Shown here piece after piece: positions 1-10,153 of a DNA stretch of 64,000 nt. Numbering within the stretch: the stretch's first letter is position 1; the number at the start of each line of letters is the position of its first letter. The notes beneath the pieces were generated by a model. It was not told where the DNA came from, did no database searches, and saw only the letters and a list, made by a program, of their open reading frames with translations. Source of the stretch: Larkinella knui (GTDB lineage Bacteria; Bacteroidota; Bacteroidia; Cytophagales; Spirosomataceae); assembly GCF_003858645.1 (NCBI RefSeq), contig NZ_RQJP01000004.1, positions 62,001 through 126,000 on the forward strand, given 5' to 3'. Both the position numbers and the translations under genes were made by a program.

Positions 1-699
1 CGACACATCGGCCCATTGCAGATTAATCTGGCTGGGCGACACCGCCGTAGCCGTCAGCCGCGCCGGGGCGTTGGGCTTCGTAGGGGGCAGAGCCTGCGTG
101 GTGGCACAGACGATGCTGGAATACGGAGCGGGTTCGTATGTCACCAGCATGACCCGGTAGCAATACTCCGTTCCCGGCGTCAGGTTGTTGTCCGTATAGC
201 CCACCGGCGTGGTGGCAATTCGTTCAAATCGACCCGACTGACCGATTCGCCGTTCGAGGTAATAAGCGGCTTCTTTACCAATGTCCGTCCAGGTCAATTC
301 AATGGATGTCGTGTTTTTTGCGCTTGCTTTCAGGTCGTTTACCGTGGAGGTGGGCACGGGCAGGGTCGTTGCGTCGGCGGTATTGGAGTTGGTGGTTGGG
401 CCGCCCCGCAAACTTGCCCGGATTCGGTAATAATACCGGGTGGTGGGCTTCAAACCGGTGCTTTGGTAGGATGTGGCGTTGGCGTCGGCATCGGCCAGTT
501 TGGAAAACGACCGGTTATCGGTGCTGATCTCGATTTCAAAGCCCGATTCGCCGGTGCTGTTGTCTTTCCAGGTCAGATTGATCTGGCTGCTGGACTGGGC
601 CGAAGCCGCCAGATTGGACGGAGCGTTGTTGGTCTGGGCCAAAACGGACGTGAAGGCCAGCCACCAACCCAAAACGGCAGCGATGTGTTGTTTTTTCAT
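1..699 (-). CDS. Secreted fibronectin type III protein, 3' end cut by window edge
   Basis: The visible 233 residues start MKKQHIAAVL and have a hydrophobic signal peptide ending near LAQ (about residue 22). Two full fibronectin type III modules follow (about 25-115 and 120-205), each with the typical INLTW/IELTW strand and a YYYRI or YCYRV strand. A third begins at the window edge (INLQW). No catalytic motif is visible, so it is probably a secreted or surface adhesion/scaffold protein. It is the last visible gene of the minus-strand envelope operon, starting 11 bp after the stop of the preceding FN3 gene. Whether it ends in a type IX sorting domain cannot be seen. The domain assignment is firm; the role is inference. 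Confidence 0.85.
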   Translation of the reverse strand, partial: MKKQHIAAVLGWWLAFTSVLAQTNNAPSNLAASAQSSSQINLTWKDNSTGESGFEIEISTDNRSFSKLADADANATSYQSTGLKPTTRYYYRIRASLRGGPTTNSNTADATTLPVPTSTVNDLKASAKNTTSIELTWTDIGKEAAYYLERRIGQSGRFERIATTPVGYTDNNLTPGTEYCYRVMLVTYEPAPYSSIVCATTQALPPTKPNAPARLTATAVSPSQINLQWADVS

Positions 700-710
700 G
701 AGTTTTTCAG

Positions 711-2717
711 TTAGCGCCACTCCACGCCGATGGGGTCGGTGGGGTCACTTTCGCGTTTGTCGGGTTGAACGGCTACCAGGGTGTAGAAATAGGCAATACC
801 GGGGGTGGCTTCGCGGTCGATGTACTCGGTCTGGCGTCCCGGCAAGGTGCCAATTAGCCGGGGGCGGTCGGTTTTGTCGGTGTAGCGATATACCACAATT
901 TTGTCCAGGTTCCGATCCAGCGGCTCATCCCACGCTATGCGAACGCCCTGATTGACAGCCAGTACTTTAATGCCGCGCAACGGAAGCACCGGCGACAACG
1001 GTCGAAAATACTCACTGGTGGCCGTGCTGAAGGCACTTTCTTTGGCATCGGTCCGGTACGCCTTGATCCGGTACGAATACCGCCGGCCCGGCTGCACGGT
1101 CGTATCGGCGTAGGCGTTGCGGGCGCGATCCTTCGGCGTCTGGCGATACAGCAACGTTTCTTTCTGGTTGGTTTCGACGCGATAAACCGCATACCCCGCG
1201 ATGTAAGGATCGATTTCTTTCATATTATCCCACACCACCAGCACGCCTTTTTCCTGCCGCAAAACCACCGGATTGAACGGCGTCGCCACGCGGTCGGGCA
1301 GGCGCATGGACGTATGCACTTCGTTGCTTTTGGGGCCGACATGGTAGCTGGTATTCAAAGCCGCTACGGCCCAGCGGTAACTCACTCCGATGGGCAGGTT
1401 TTTGGTCGGAATGGCAAAATGAATCACCGAATCCCGTGTTTCGATCAGGCCCGAATAGGGTTGTAAAGGCGTGCCGGGGCCGGTCGAGTTGTAGAGGTAA
1501 TAGCCGCGTGTGTCGAAATCAGCGCGTTGCCAGCTAAACCGCAGGGTATCATTGCCTTCACTCACCCGCAGAAACGAAGGCGAAACGACCGCCGGGCGAT
1601 AGGCTTTCACCATGCCCGACACAATCACCGATGCCGCCATCTGGCCGTAGGTGCCGTTGGGCCGGAGCTGGTAGTAATAGCTTTCGACGGGTTCGACCCG
1701 GTTATCGAGAAAAACCGTGTCGGCAGGCTGGGCCGAGCCGATGCGGGCATAACCGTCGTCGTAGCGGGTGCTGCGCCAGATTTCCACCGATCGCAGGTCG
1801 TTGGTACTCGACAACTGCCACGAAAGCCGGATGGCGCCGTTTTTTTCGTCGCTGGTGGCTTTCAATGCCGCAATGACGGGCAGGGCTTCTCCATCGCGCA
1901 GGTTGGTAATCGTCAGCGTATCAGACGGTTGGCCTTCGTTGCCCAACAGGTCGATGGGAATGACGACATACTGATAAATCATTTTCCGGCGCGCGTCGCG
2001 GTCGACAAAAAAAGCGAACGTGCTGTCTTTCTTTCCTTTCGTAAATCCCCAATCCGCGCCGATTTCGGCAAAGTCGGTCTGGGCGTAGGTCGCCCGCATC
2101 ACCCGCATGCCGCCCAGCGTTGGAACGGTTTTTTTGAGCAGATACGTAATGCGTACGGAACGTCCGTCGGCCTCGTGGTGCAGCGACCGGGCCGTGGTGG
2201 CCAGCCGCCCGCGCCGGGTTTGGGCATCCGGCACGGTTGCGGTTCGTGTGGTGCGAATGGGGGCGTCGGCGGGTAAATCGGCCAGCCGAATCCGGTAATC
2301 GTACCGACGCCCGGCAACGACCGCCGTGTCCAGATAGCCCACACCGAGGGCTTCCAGAATTTGCGGGTGCTGCCCGAACGCAAACAGCGAATCGGTGGTG
2401 GGAGCCGCCGAGAATTGCCGGAACAAGCGGGTAGCCAGCGTATCGGAAGGTAAATCGTAAAGCGGATTTTTGGGCGCAATCAGCATCAACCGCATTTTCA
2501 GGTCGCTGGCCGAGCGGGGGGCATCGTCGTTGGTATACACCCGCTCCCACTCGCGGGTGCCCGCTTCGAGCCGTTCCAGCGCAAAACGCGGGCCGTGCAA
2601 AAGCCGGTCAACCTGGACAAATACCCCATACCGCCCCGACTGAATCTGCGGGTACTGCGCCCGCGCTGACAGGCTGAACAGGGTCGATAGCAACAGAATG
2701 ATAAGGCGCGTTTTCAT
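711..2717 (-). CDS. Secreted multi-domain fibronectin type III protein
   Basis: A 668-residue protein starting MKTRLIILLL with a signal peptide ending at about ARA-Q (residue 20). The N-terminal ~180 residues have no family I recognise. Repeated FN3-like modules follow, seen from strands such as IRLSW, LRFSW, VLVVW and VRIAW paired with YYYQL, YRWAV, YSYRI and YFYTL. No catalytic motif and no obvious C-terminal type IX sorting domain (it ends VGVEWR). I chose the start at 2717 because its ATG overlaps the TGA of the giant gene as ATGA, which indicates translational coupling, and because an upstream in-frame Met would spoil the signal peptide. Probable periplasmic or surface partner of the giant protein; function unknown. 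Confidence 0.85.
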   Translation of the reverse strand: MKTRLIILLLSTLFSLSARAQYPQIQSGRYGVFVQVDRLLHGPRFALERLEAGTREWERVYTNDDAPRSASDLKMRLMLIAPKNPLYDLPSDTLATRLFRQFSAAPTTDSLFAFGQHPQILEALGVGYLDTAVVAGRRYDYRIRLADLPADAPIRTTRTATVPDAQTRRGRLATTARSLHHEADGRSVRITYLLKKTVPTLGGMRVMRATYAQTDFAEIGADWGFTKGKKDSTFAFFVDRDARRKMIYQYVVIPIDLLGNEGQPSDTLTITNLRDGEALPVIAALKATSDEKNGAIRLSWQLSSTNDLRSVEIWRSTRYDDGYARIGSAQPADTVFLDNRVEPVESYYYQLRPNGTYGQMAASVIVSGMVKAYRPAVVSPSFLRVSEGNDTLRFSWQRADFDTRGYYLYNSTGPGTPLQPYSGLIETRDSVIHFAIPTKNLPIGVSYRWAVAALNTSYHVGPKSNEVHTSMRLPDRVATPFNPVVLRQEKGVLVVWDNMKEIDPYIAGYAVYRVETNQKETLLYRQTPKDRARNAYADTTVQPGRRYSYRIKAYRTDAKESAFSTATSEYFRPLSPVLPLRGIKVLAVNQGVRIAWDEPLDRNLDKIVVYRYTDKTDRPRLIGTLPGRQTEYIDREATPGIAYFYTLVAVQPDKRESDPTDPIGVEWR

Positions 2718-5700
2718 TGATTGGTTGAAACAGATTGACATCCTTTCTTCTCTTCACACGAATTGAAATCACAGCTGAATTTGGGGGCAGACACGCTGGC
2801 ACCTCCGCCGATGGTGTACGATAGATTGGGCATGTTCATTCCCAGACAAAAGCCAATGGTTTGATCGACGGAATAGGAATCGATGCCGAGATCGACGTTG
2901 AGTCGGGCGTTGAAATTTGCCGACATTTTCATGTCAGCCGCCATCGATACGGTGGAGCCATTCAGGTTCAGGGCAAACTGCGATGCCCCGTCGACGTCGA
3001 TTGAGCCGGATGCCGACACGTTCAGTACCTGGCCGTAGGCGTAGTAATGAACGCCCGCACCCAGACCCGTTCCGAACGTAAAGCCACCGCCGGACTGGTA
3101 ATTGGCGAAAGCGTAGCCGTCAACGTAGGCATTCAGGCCCATTTTGACCTCACCCACGCCGAAACTTTGCTGGTACGTAAAGTTGTCGATGACAGGAATC
3201 GGCAACTGGCCGTTCACGAAAACCCCTTTGAAACCCGTTCCAAAGGCGCAGGGTAGTGATTTTCGGTGGGTGTTGCTGAACAGAACAGATTCCGCATCCT
3301 TGAATTCCGGGCTGTCGTAGTAGCCCAGCATCAGGCCCGCCGTCATCGTCACGGGAATGATCAGCGGCACATTTTCAACCGTAGCCGATGCCACGAGGTA
3401 AAAGCCTTTGGGGTCGATCCGGACCTGCGCCACGCCTTTCTGAACCCGCATGGTGGGCGGCAGCGGCATATTGGGCGGTAACGTCACCGTGCCGGTAAAG
3501 CGGCTGTTGGGCATGTCGTACTCCAGGCTCATGCCCGGAAAACCGCCTTCGCCACCAATCCCGTCGGCTTTGATTTTTTGATTTTCGGCCCGGATCGACC
3601 CGTAATTGGTAAACGTCAACCGGTTCTCTTCTTTCTCGGGAATCATCGTGTAGCCCTGCGGAATCCCCGAAAAGGTGAGCAGATCCCACTGGCCGCTTTT
3701 AACGGGCTGGTAGCACTGCACCGACCCGAAGGATTTCCCTCCTAACTCAATTTTCAGCGGTTTGTAATTGGCCTTGACGAAAGCCTGAACAGGCAGCGAC
3801 TCCACTTTTTTGGAATCGTTGAGGTCGATGGTGACGTCGTGGGTGATGTAGGTAAATCCGCCGTCCTGGATTGAATGAACCAGCACGACTCCCCCATTTT
3901 TTACATTGTCGGTTTGGCCCAGTTTGAGCTTGCCCGGTTCTTCCACCATGCCCCGAATCGCCATGATCTTGTCGCCGAAATAGAAAGCGGTTTTCTGAGC
4001 GCCATCCGGCGCCACGTCCTGCCCGGCCACAAACCGCACCTGCCCTTTGGTATCGACGGTATAACCGCCCGGCACGATGGTTTTGAGCGTAACGGGGCCG
4101 GTTCCGCCCGGTTTGTAATACGTCAGCCGCACCGGAATATCTTTCGGCGCGTTCGGAATGGTGGTGGACATCCCGGCGTCGAAGGAGAAATAATCAGGAC
4201 CGGTTTCGATGGTTTTGGGCCGGACGGTCATCACGCCCCCGTAGTAATTTACCAACTGGCTGCTGGCGCCGAACGAAAATACGTCCTCCCCGTTGTCGAG
4301 CAGCGAAATGGTTTCAAAAGTCAGGTCACTGCTCAATCCCGGCAGTTTGGAAGCCGCCGAAAGCACTCCCGCCTGTTTATTGCCGTCGGGCACCACCACC
4401 AGCGCCCAGTGGCCTTTCAGATCGCTGCCCGTGGCCTGGTCGTAACCGAAAAAGGCTTTTCCGCCGAGGTTAATCTGGGCAATGCCCGCCAGATCGAGGG
4501 TGTTGGTGGGCTTCGCATCGAGTTTGAAAAAGTCGGCGCGGAGGTTGAAAAGCGAAATCGGCATATCGACTTTACCGGTTTTTACCACGCCTTCCGTGGC
4601 ATAAAAACCGCCCTGTTTGTAGTCGAGAACCCAGTTGCGAACCTCGACGCTCCATTTTCCGGCGAGGGTAAACGTGAGCGGAGTCTGGCCCGATTTGGCA
4701 TCTACCGTGTTATTTTTCAACACCAGGTCGCCTACGTTCACCGTCAGGCTGCTGGGAATGGCGTCTTTGAGGTGACAGGTCAGCGTGGGACTCAGGTGAA
4801 TTTCGTCGCCCATCAGGCGTGAACCTTCCAGGCTGCTGGTGGCTTTGAACGCCAGCAGTTCCAGCTCGATCGGTTTGCCGTCTTTGCTGCAAATACCGAA
4901 ATCGGTCCGTTTTTTGGTGCCGGTGCCCGAGTCGAAAGCCACCACGATGGGGCGCGTTCCGGGTTGCCCGGCGGTTTTGGGGTCGTAAAGGAAAAACTGG
5001 CCTTTCTGATACTTGAGCAGGTTTTCCGAGAATTTAAACGAATTGTCGATGACCTGCGCCTGCGCCATAATCACCCCCGACGAGCCTTCGGATTTGACGA
5101 TTTGAAAATTCCCACCCGAAAATACGTTATCGAAGGCGGTTAAGCGGATGTTATACAGCGGAACGTCGCCGGATTTGTAGAGCTTGCTGTAATACCCCAG
5201 ATTATCCAGGATTCCCGTTTTCAGCGGAACGTTCACGGTCGTCGGTTCGCCTACTTTCGGGTCGCTGGCGCTGGGTTTGAAGATGACGTTTTCGAACCGA
5301 ACCCGCAAATCAGGATCGAGAATGGCGAATGGCCCCAGATGCGGACTGCTCAGATCGACCTCGCCCGAAACCCGGACGGTGCCGTTGGGCAGGGCCGTCA
5401 GGGTTTCCACCTTGATCGGAAAGCCCCAGATGGTGGCAATCTTGAATTTATCGAAGGAGGTCAGCGTCAGTTTCAGCGACGCATTGGGGGCTTGCGGCAC
5501 TGGATAGTTCTTCTCGGTAGCGCCCGCGTAGCTCTCGCCCGCAACGACCATGATTAGCGGCTTTCCGTCCGGGCCGGTCGACGCTGATTTGCTTCCTTCT
5601 TCGCGGTAGGTAGCCTGAATGGTAACGTCTTTCAGTTGTTTGCCAACCGCCAGCGTAAACGAACCGCCGGGTCCCGAAGTTGTGCTGTATGGCGTCTGGG

Positions 5701-8700
5701 TGTTGGAACCGCCCGCTACGAAAACTTCGGCACCGACTAGCGGTTTTTCTTTATTATCGGCGGTTTTAACCACCACAACCCCTTTGATGAGACTGGCGGG
5801 TTCGAGCAAAACCGGTTGTATTTTGGACGATTTCGATTCTACGTTCGTGACCGATTGCGTCTTGGTTACATAGCCGGGAGCCAGGATTTCGACAAACAGG
5901 TTTTCGACCGAGACGTTCTTGAATTGGGCATCCAGCAGACCATCTGCATCGCTCGGTCCGAAGACAAAGCCCGCTTCATTGCGTCCGAAAAGCCGTACCG
6001 TGCCGCCTTTTATCGGTTTTTTGGCGACATTGTCCAGCAAAAAGAAACTGATCCGGTGGTCGCGCTGGTAGATTTTTACTTCGCCCGCATCGACACTGAG
6101 CATTCCTTTGGGGTCGGAAGCGAGCGTGCTGGGCACCGGTTTGGGTAGTTGGCTCACCAGCCGGAATTCATTGAAATAACTGATGTTGACGGGATAAATC
6201 TTCAGCGAATCCGCTTTGCTGCTGGGCGCGTAGGCCGCAAAACGCTGAATGTTTTTGTTGACGTTCGACGGAAACGTCTTGAAATAATAGCCGTCATCAA
6301 TCTGCACGTAAGCTTCCAGCGACGGTTTCGGCTGAACGCCGGGGTTGGCTTCAAACGCGTCCTGATCGACCGTCGAGCCGATGTACCGCGTATTGGGCTG
6401 CATCAGAATCCGGTCGATGTACACGTTCTGACCGAGCATCAAATCGCCGAGGTTGATTTTTAATTCCTTTCCCGCCGGCATTTTTACCGTGTCTTTCTTC
6501 GCCGGATCATAATACACGTAGCTGTCGAAAATATAACCTTCCTTTTCAATCGTCAGCACGGCATTCTTGCCGGTTGGCAGGTCGGTAAACGAGGCATACC
6601 CCGATGGGTCGGACCAGTGACCGGCGATGATTTGTTTGCCGTAGTTGAGGGAAACCTCCGCGGCCCAGATGCCTTTGGTTGGGTTCGTTTTATCCACCAC
6701 CCGCACATTTACGCTCGGATTTCCGGGTTTGAGGTAGCGCATGATCGGCGCAATGAAACTGTACTTGTATCCGTCGGTGAAGGGCGAATTACCGGTGTAT
6801 TTCATCAGGGCCCCGGAATTGTTGACGGGACTATCGGCAACCCGCATGGTGGTCCAGGCGCAGTCGATGGCTACGGAACCGATCGTTCCGACGTCTGTTT
6901 TATACGTCACCTGCCCTTTGGCAATGGCCTCTTTCAACTGCGCGGCTGACGCGTTTGAATAAGGATGTTCCATGCAATCCGGGTAATATTTTTCCGAAAT
7001 GAGAATACTTTTCAGACTGGCCATCTCGTAGTTATTCTGACCGGTTTTTCCCGATTGGGTCGCAATCAGGTACGTATCGGCTTCGTCTTTCGCCACCACC
7101 AGCCGCGTAAATTTCACGATGCCTTCGGCGTTGGTTTTCGCGGAAGAAACCACCGCATACGTTACGCCATTGAGGGTCATCTTCTCGTTCAAACCCTGGC
7201 CTTCGTCTTTGGGTGGTGCCTGGCCGGGCGTCACCGGCAGCGGTCGGCGGAGCACATGAACCGCAATGCCCGACAACGCCTGCTGAATGCCGCTGACCTG
7301 CTTTTCGGCTCCGCCCAGACCCGTCGTGTCCGACCGAACCTCGACGGTCAGGCCGTAGCTGCGGACTTTGGACAGCAGCGTGCCGAGATCGTACTGGCCC
7401 TGCGGCTGAATGCGCTCCTCCGCCGTGTCGCCAAACTGGCTCGAAGGATGCGTGTAATACGCGTTATCGACCAGCACCTGTAAGGTTCGGACGTAGACAT
7501 TCTGGTCCGTTCCAAAATCAGCATTGCTCTCGGTAACGGCGTCAAGCGTGCCCAGTTCGAGCGGTTTGGTGAGTTTGACACTGAACGAGAAGTTGCCGTC
7601 TTGATCGGTTTCGTCCGTCGCCAGCGTCTGATTCAGGGTTTTATGAAACTCGGTAAATCCGGAAGGAACCTGATTGTAATACAGCGATTTTCCGTTGCTC
7701 CTGCGGTAAACGACCTGAAGCCGTACCGTCGTTTTTCCCAGGGGCCGCACATCGGCGCCGTCTTTACCAGGATCGGCAAACTGGTACGTCAATTTCCCTT
7801 TGAACGTCACCGTGGGCGCTTCGGTGGTCTGGATGTTGAACGTATAATTTTCGGTGCGGGCCAGCACGGGCGACAGCGCTTCTTTGGGGGCGTTGATCCA
7901 GAACGTTTCGGCATCGTCGGGTTTTTGGCCGCAGTCGGGGCAATACACCGCGTATTTATCGAGCGGATTGAAAGCGTACAGCATCTGGTCGATGCTGGCT
8001 TTGAACGCATTGCCGTCGGCCTGAAGCGTGGTGATGCCGATGAACGTATACCCGGCCTGTTCAACCTCTTTCTGCAACGCGTCGGTCTGCAACTGGGCCG
8101 CAATACCCTCCTTCTTCTTGTCGACATCGGTCTTCACCGGCTCTGAATTAGCCGCTTTTTTCGGGGTATTGATACTGGTGTTAACCGCTGAAATCCCAGT
8201 GCCAAGGTTTAGGGTGGTCTGCCCGCCGGACATCGTGTTGTTCTGGGCCGGATTCTGCGCATGCGTAGAACGGTCTATCTGGCCTTCCAGGGGCAGCAGA
8301 TAGTCGTCGACCTGCTGGTTGGGTTTGCGATACAGCACCAGTCGTTTGCCGCTGAGGGACACATTGGGCGCACCGGGCCAGTCTTTGTAAGCCTGCCGGG
8401 CCGTAATGCGCAGTCGATAGCCTTTGGCGGGCATCAGAATGGTTCCGGCATCCAGCGTCCCAACCTGTTCGTGCGAGATGGTGAACGTCTGCTCCGACGG
8501 CAGCAAATACATGTTACCGGAAACCACCCGGTACCGCACCTGATAACTGTTGGGCTTGGCCACCGTATCCGTCGGCGTAATTTGCCAGCGGGCCACGGCC
8601 ACCGTAAACTCGCCGAGGGCGTTGGTTTTGGTATAGCCCATGTTGTTTTCGTAGCCACTTTTTTCGATCCGCTTCAGCACCAGCCAGGTATTGGGCATGA

Positions 8701-10153
8701 GGTGGCCGCCCCCGTTTTCGCCGGGGTAGCGAAACACTAGCACACCTTTCACATACACCGAGTCAGACTGACTTCCCGAGTTTTTGGTAACCAGTGAAAA
8801 ACTGCGGGGTTCGGCGGCAATCGGGTGGCTCGACAGGCCGAAGGTTTTGCGTTGCAAAGCCGTCAGACCCACCAGTTCAACTTCGGCGCGGTACGGTTTT
8901 CCCGGCAGAAGCGTAGGGGGCAAATCGACTTTTTCAGCACTCAAATACGGCGTTTTTACCTGCCGGTCGAGCACGATCTGGGCGGGTTTGTTCGGTTGAG
9001 CCAGTGTTTTAATGAGAACCCGGTAACTGAGATTGGTTTTGGTCAGGTCATAACTCCTGGGCTGCGCTTTTGCCACAATTTTTGAGTCGAAAGGCGATGC
9101 TCGGTTTTCGGACAACATCGTTGCCAATGAGCCCGCCATCTCCCAGCTCAGGTAGAGCGGATTGCCGTATCCCAACGGCACCTCCGGCAGCTTTTTGCCT
9201 TTGCCTTCGCCCGGTTTTAGAAACGTCAGGTAATGCGGTGGAAAATCGCCAATGGGGTCGCGCAGCATCGGGCCATACCGAAACGCGCAGACCGGACTTT
9301 TGCCGTTGTTGAGCAGATTTAGCCGACCGGTTTTGTCCACGGCCTGTACCCGCCAGGCGTAGCGTTTGCCCGGTTTCAGTGGCAGATACTGCGGTCCGTA
9401 CAGAAACGTACTCGCCAGCAGGTTTTTGATTTCGATGCCCGAAGGCGGCAGTGCAACGGCGTCGATAAACACGTTCGGGTCCACGTTTTCAAGCGGCAAT
9501 TCCACCACCCGCAGCGTGTAGCTGACCTGAGTGGGCGAAATCCCGGCGGGTGGTGTCCACGTAAAAACCGTGGCCTGGGGCGTTGCGGGCAGTGTTTCCC
9601 CATCGCAGAGGGGCGCAATCAGGATGGGCGGCTCGATGGCCCGAACCGGAAATGGGGGCGAACACCCCAGCGGTTCGCCGGCCGACAACTGGCGGCTGGT
9701 TGCGTTGTCGAACACCTGCAGACAAAGTTGATACTGGCCGTCGGGCAGCGGTTTTCCCTGATACAACAGGTTCTTATCCAGGCCCTCCACGCTAATCTGG
9801 TTGAGGTCGAACAAGCCCTCGAGATCAGGGCGGGTGAGCAGTTTGTTTTCCAGCGGTCCCAGTCGCAGGGGCACCACGGGCCGGAAATTCGGCAGGGTGC
9901 GAATGTCCACGCCGTTGTCGCCCGTCACGCTGGCCTGCAACCGGATGTTGACGGGGGTGGCCGTGGTATTGCGCACAAAAATCTGGACCCGGTTTACCGA
10001 CGTGGCATAGTCCTGAATGTAGGCGCTGTAGGGCGGCAGCACGTTGACCGTCACCTGAACTTGTTGCGCTCTTGCGGTTTCAGGGCTGAATAGGGCGAGA
10101 CAAAGCAGCCCGAAGATCCCGTATCCGGTGAATAGTTTAGAAAGTGATGCCAT
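2714..10153 (-). CDS. Giant secreted protein (2,479 aa) with TANFOR-like N-terminus
   Basis: The signal peptide ends near residue 29 (ETARA-QQ). Residues about 30-175 (VNVLPPYSAYIQDY, then GDNGVDIRTLPNF) resemble the N-terminal TANFOR domain named for Bacteroidota proteins. This is recognised from memory and is not certain. Residues about 172-295 form an FN3-like domain (FTWTPP, YAWRV). Several carboxypeptidase-regulatory-like modules follow (for example NALGEFTV, DPSGYASF, DADGLLDAQF, GPGGSFTL). The C-terminal half is beta-rich, Gly-rich sequence without a family I know. Cysteines are few: a CPDC pair in the first third, and a small cluster at the end (CDFNSCEEKKGC). No enzymatic motif. It overlaps the barrel gene upstream by 17 bp and the FN3 gene downstream by 4 bp, so the genes are clearly co-expressed. 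Likely a large outer-surface or periplasmic structural protein. Confidence 0.85.
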   Translation of the reverse strand: MASLSKLFTGYGIFGLLCLALFSPETARAQQVQVTVNVLPPYSAYIQDYATSVNRVQIFVRNTTATPVNIRLQASVTGDNGVDIRTLPNFRPVVPLRLGPLENKLLTRPDLEGLFDLNQISVEGLDKNLLYQGKPLPDGQYQLCLQVFDNATSRQLSAGEPLGCSPPFPVRAIEPPILIAPLCDGETLPATPQATVFTWTPPAGISPTQVSYTLRVVELPLENVDPNVFIDAVALPPSGIEIKNLLASTFLYGPQYLPLKPGKRYAWRVQAVDKTGRLNLLNNGKSPVCAFRYGPMLRDPIGDFPPHYLTFLKPGEGKGKKLPEVPLGYGNPLYLSWEMAGSLATMLSENRASPFDSKIVAKAQPRSYDLTKTNLSYRVLIKTLAQPNKPAQIVLDRQVKTPYLSAEKVDLPPTLLPGKPYRAEVELVGLTALQRKTFGLSSHPIAAEPRSFSLVTKNSGSQSDSVYVKGVLVFRYPGENGGGHLMPNTWLVLKRIEKSGYENNMGYTKTNALGEFTVAVARWQITPTDTVAKPNSYQVRYRVVSGNMYLLPSEQTFTISHEQVGTLDAGTILMPAKGYRLRITARQAYKDWPGAPNVSLSGKRLVLYRKPNQQVDDYLLPLEGQIDRSTHAQNPAQNNTMSGGQTTLNLGTGISAVNTSINTPKKAANSEPVKTDVDKKKEGIAAQLQTDALQKEVEQAGYTFIGITTLQADGNAFKASIDQMLYAFNPLDKYAVYCPDCGQKPDDAETFWINAPKEALSPVLARTENYTFNIQTTEAPTVTFKGKLTYQFADPGKDGADVRPLGKTTVRLQVVYRRSNGKSLYYNQVPSGFTEFHKTLNQTLATDETDQDGNFSFSVKLTKPLELGTLDAVTESNADFGTDQNVYVRTLQVLVDNAYYTHPSSQFGDTAEERIQPQGQYDLGTLLSKVRSYGLTVEVRSDTTGLGGAEKQVSGIQQALSGIAVHVLRRPLPVTPGQAPPKDEGQGLNEKMTLNGVTYAVVSSAKTNAEGIVKFTRLVVAKDEADTYLIATQSGKTGQNNYEMASLKSILISEKYYPDCMEHPYSNASAAQLKEAIAKGQVTYKTDVGTIGSVAIDCAWTTMRVADSPVNNSGALMKYTGNSPFTDGYKYSFIAPIMRYLKPGNPSVNVRVVDKTNPTKGIWAAEVSLNYGKQIIAGHWSDPSGYASFTDLPTGKNAVLTIEKEGYIFDSYVYYDPAKKDTVKMPAGKELKINLGDLMLGQNVYIDRILMQPNTRYIGSTVDQDAFEANPGVQPKPSLEAYVQIDDGYYFKTFPSNVNKNIQRFAAYAPSSKADSLKIYPVNISYFNEFRLVSQLPKPVPSTLASDPKGMLSVDAGEVKIYQRDHRISFFLLDNVAKKPIKGGTVRLFGRNEAGFVFGPSDADGLLDAQFKNVSVENLFVEILAPGYVTKTQSVTNVESKSSKIQPVLLEPASLIKGVVVVKTADNKEKPLVGAEVFVAGGSNTQTPYSTTSGPGGSFTLAVGKQLKDVTIQATYREEGSKSASTGPDGKPLIMVVAGESYAGATEKNYPVPQAPNASLKLTLTSFDKFKIATIWGFPIKVETLTALPNGTVRVSGEVDLSSPHLGPFAILDPDLRVRFENVIFKPSASDPKVGEPTTVNVPLKTGILDNLGYYSKLYKSGDVPLYNIRLTAFDNVFSGGNFQIVKSEGSSGVIMAQAQVIDNSFKFSENLLKYQKGQFFLYDPKTAGQPGTRPIVVAFDSGTGTKKRTDFGICSKDGKPIELELLAFKATSSLEGSRLMGDEIHLSPTLTCHLKDAIPSSLTVNVGDLVLKNNTVDAKSGQTPLTFTLAGKWSVEVRNWVLDYKQGGFYATEGVVKTGKVDMPISLFNLRADFFKLDAKPTNTLDLAGIAQINLGGKAFFGYDQATGSDLKGHWALVVVPDGNKQAGVLSAASKLPGLSSDLTFETISLLDNGEDVFSFGASSQLVNYYGGVMTVRPKTIETGPDYFSFDAGMSTTIPNAPKDIPVRLTYYKPGGTGPVTLKTIVPGGYTVDTKGQVRFVAGQDVAPDGAQKTAFYFGDKIMAIRGMVEEPGKLKLGQTDNVKNGGVVLVHSIQDGGFTYITHDVTIDLNDSKKVESLPVQAFVKANYKPLKIELGGKSFGSVQCYQPVKSGQWDLLTFSGIPQGYTMIPEKEENRLTFTNYGSIRAENQKIKADGIGGEGGFPGMSLEYDMPNSRFTGTVTLPPNMPLPPTMRVQKGVAQVRIDPKGFYLVASATVENVPLIIPVTMTAGLMLGYYDSPEFKDAESVLFSNTHRKSLPCAFGTGFKGVFVNGQLPIPVIDNFTYQQSFGVGEVKMGLNAYVDGYAFANYQSGGGFTFGTGLGAGVHYYAYGQVLNVSASGSIDVDGASQFALNLNGSTVSMAADMKMSANFNARLNVDLGIDSYSVDQTIGFCLGMNMPNLSYTIGGGASVSAPKFSCDFNSCEEKKGCQSVSTNQ

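Noticed and set aside
16-714. Plus-strand open frame of 232 codons at the left edge
   Set aside because: It lies opposite the FN3 gene, whose minus-strand translation gives clear FN3 modules and a signal peptide. The plus frame has no domain pattern.
3875-4822. Plus-strand 315-codon frame inside the giant gene
   Set aside because: Antisense shadow of the giant secreted protein: His/Arg-rich composition, no family pattern, no start signal.
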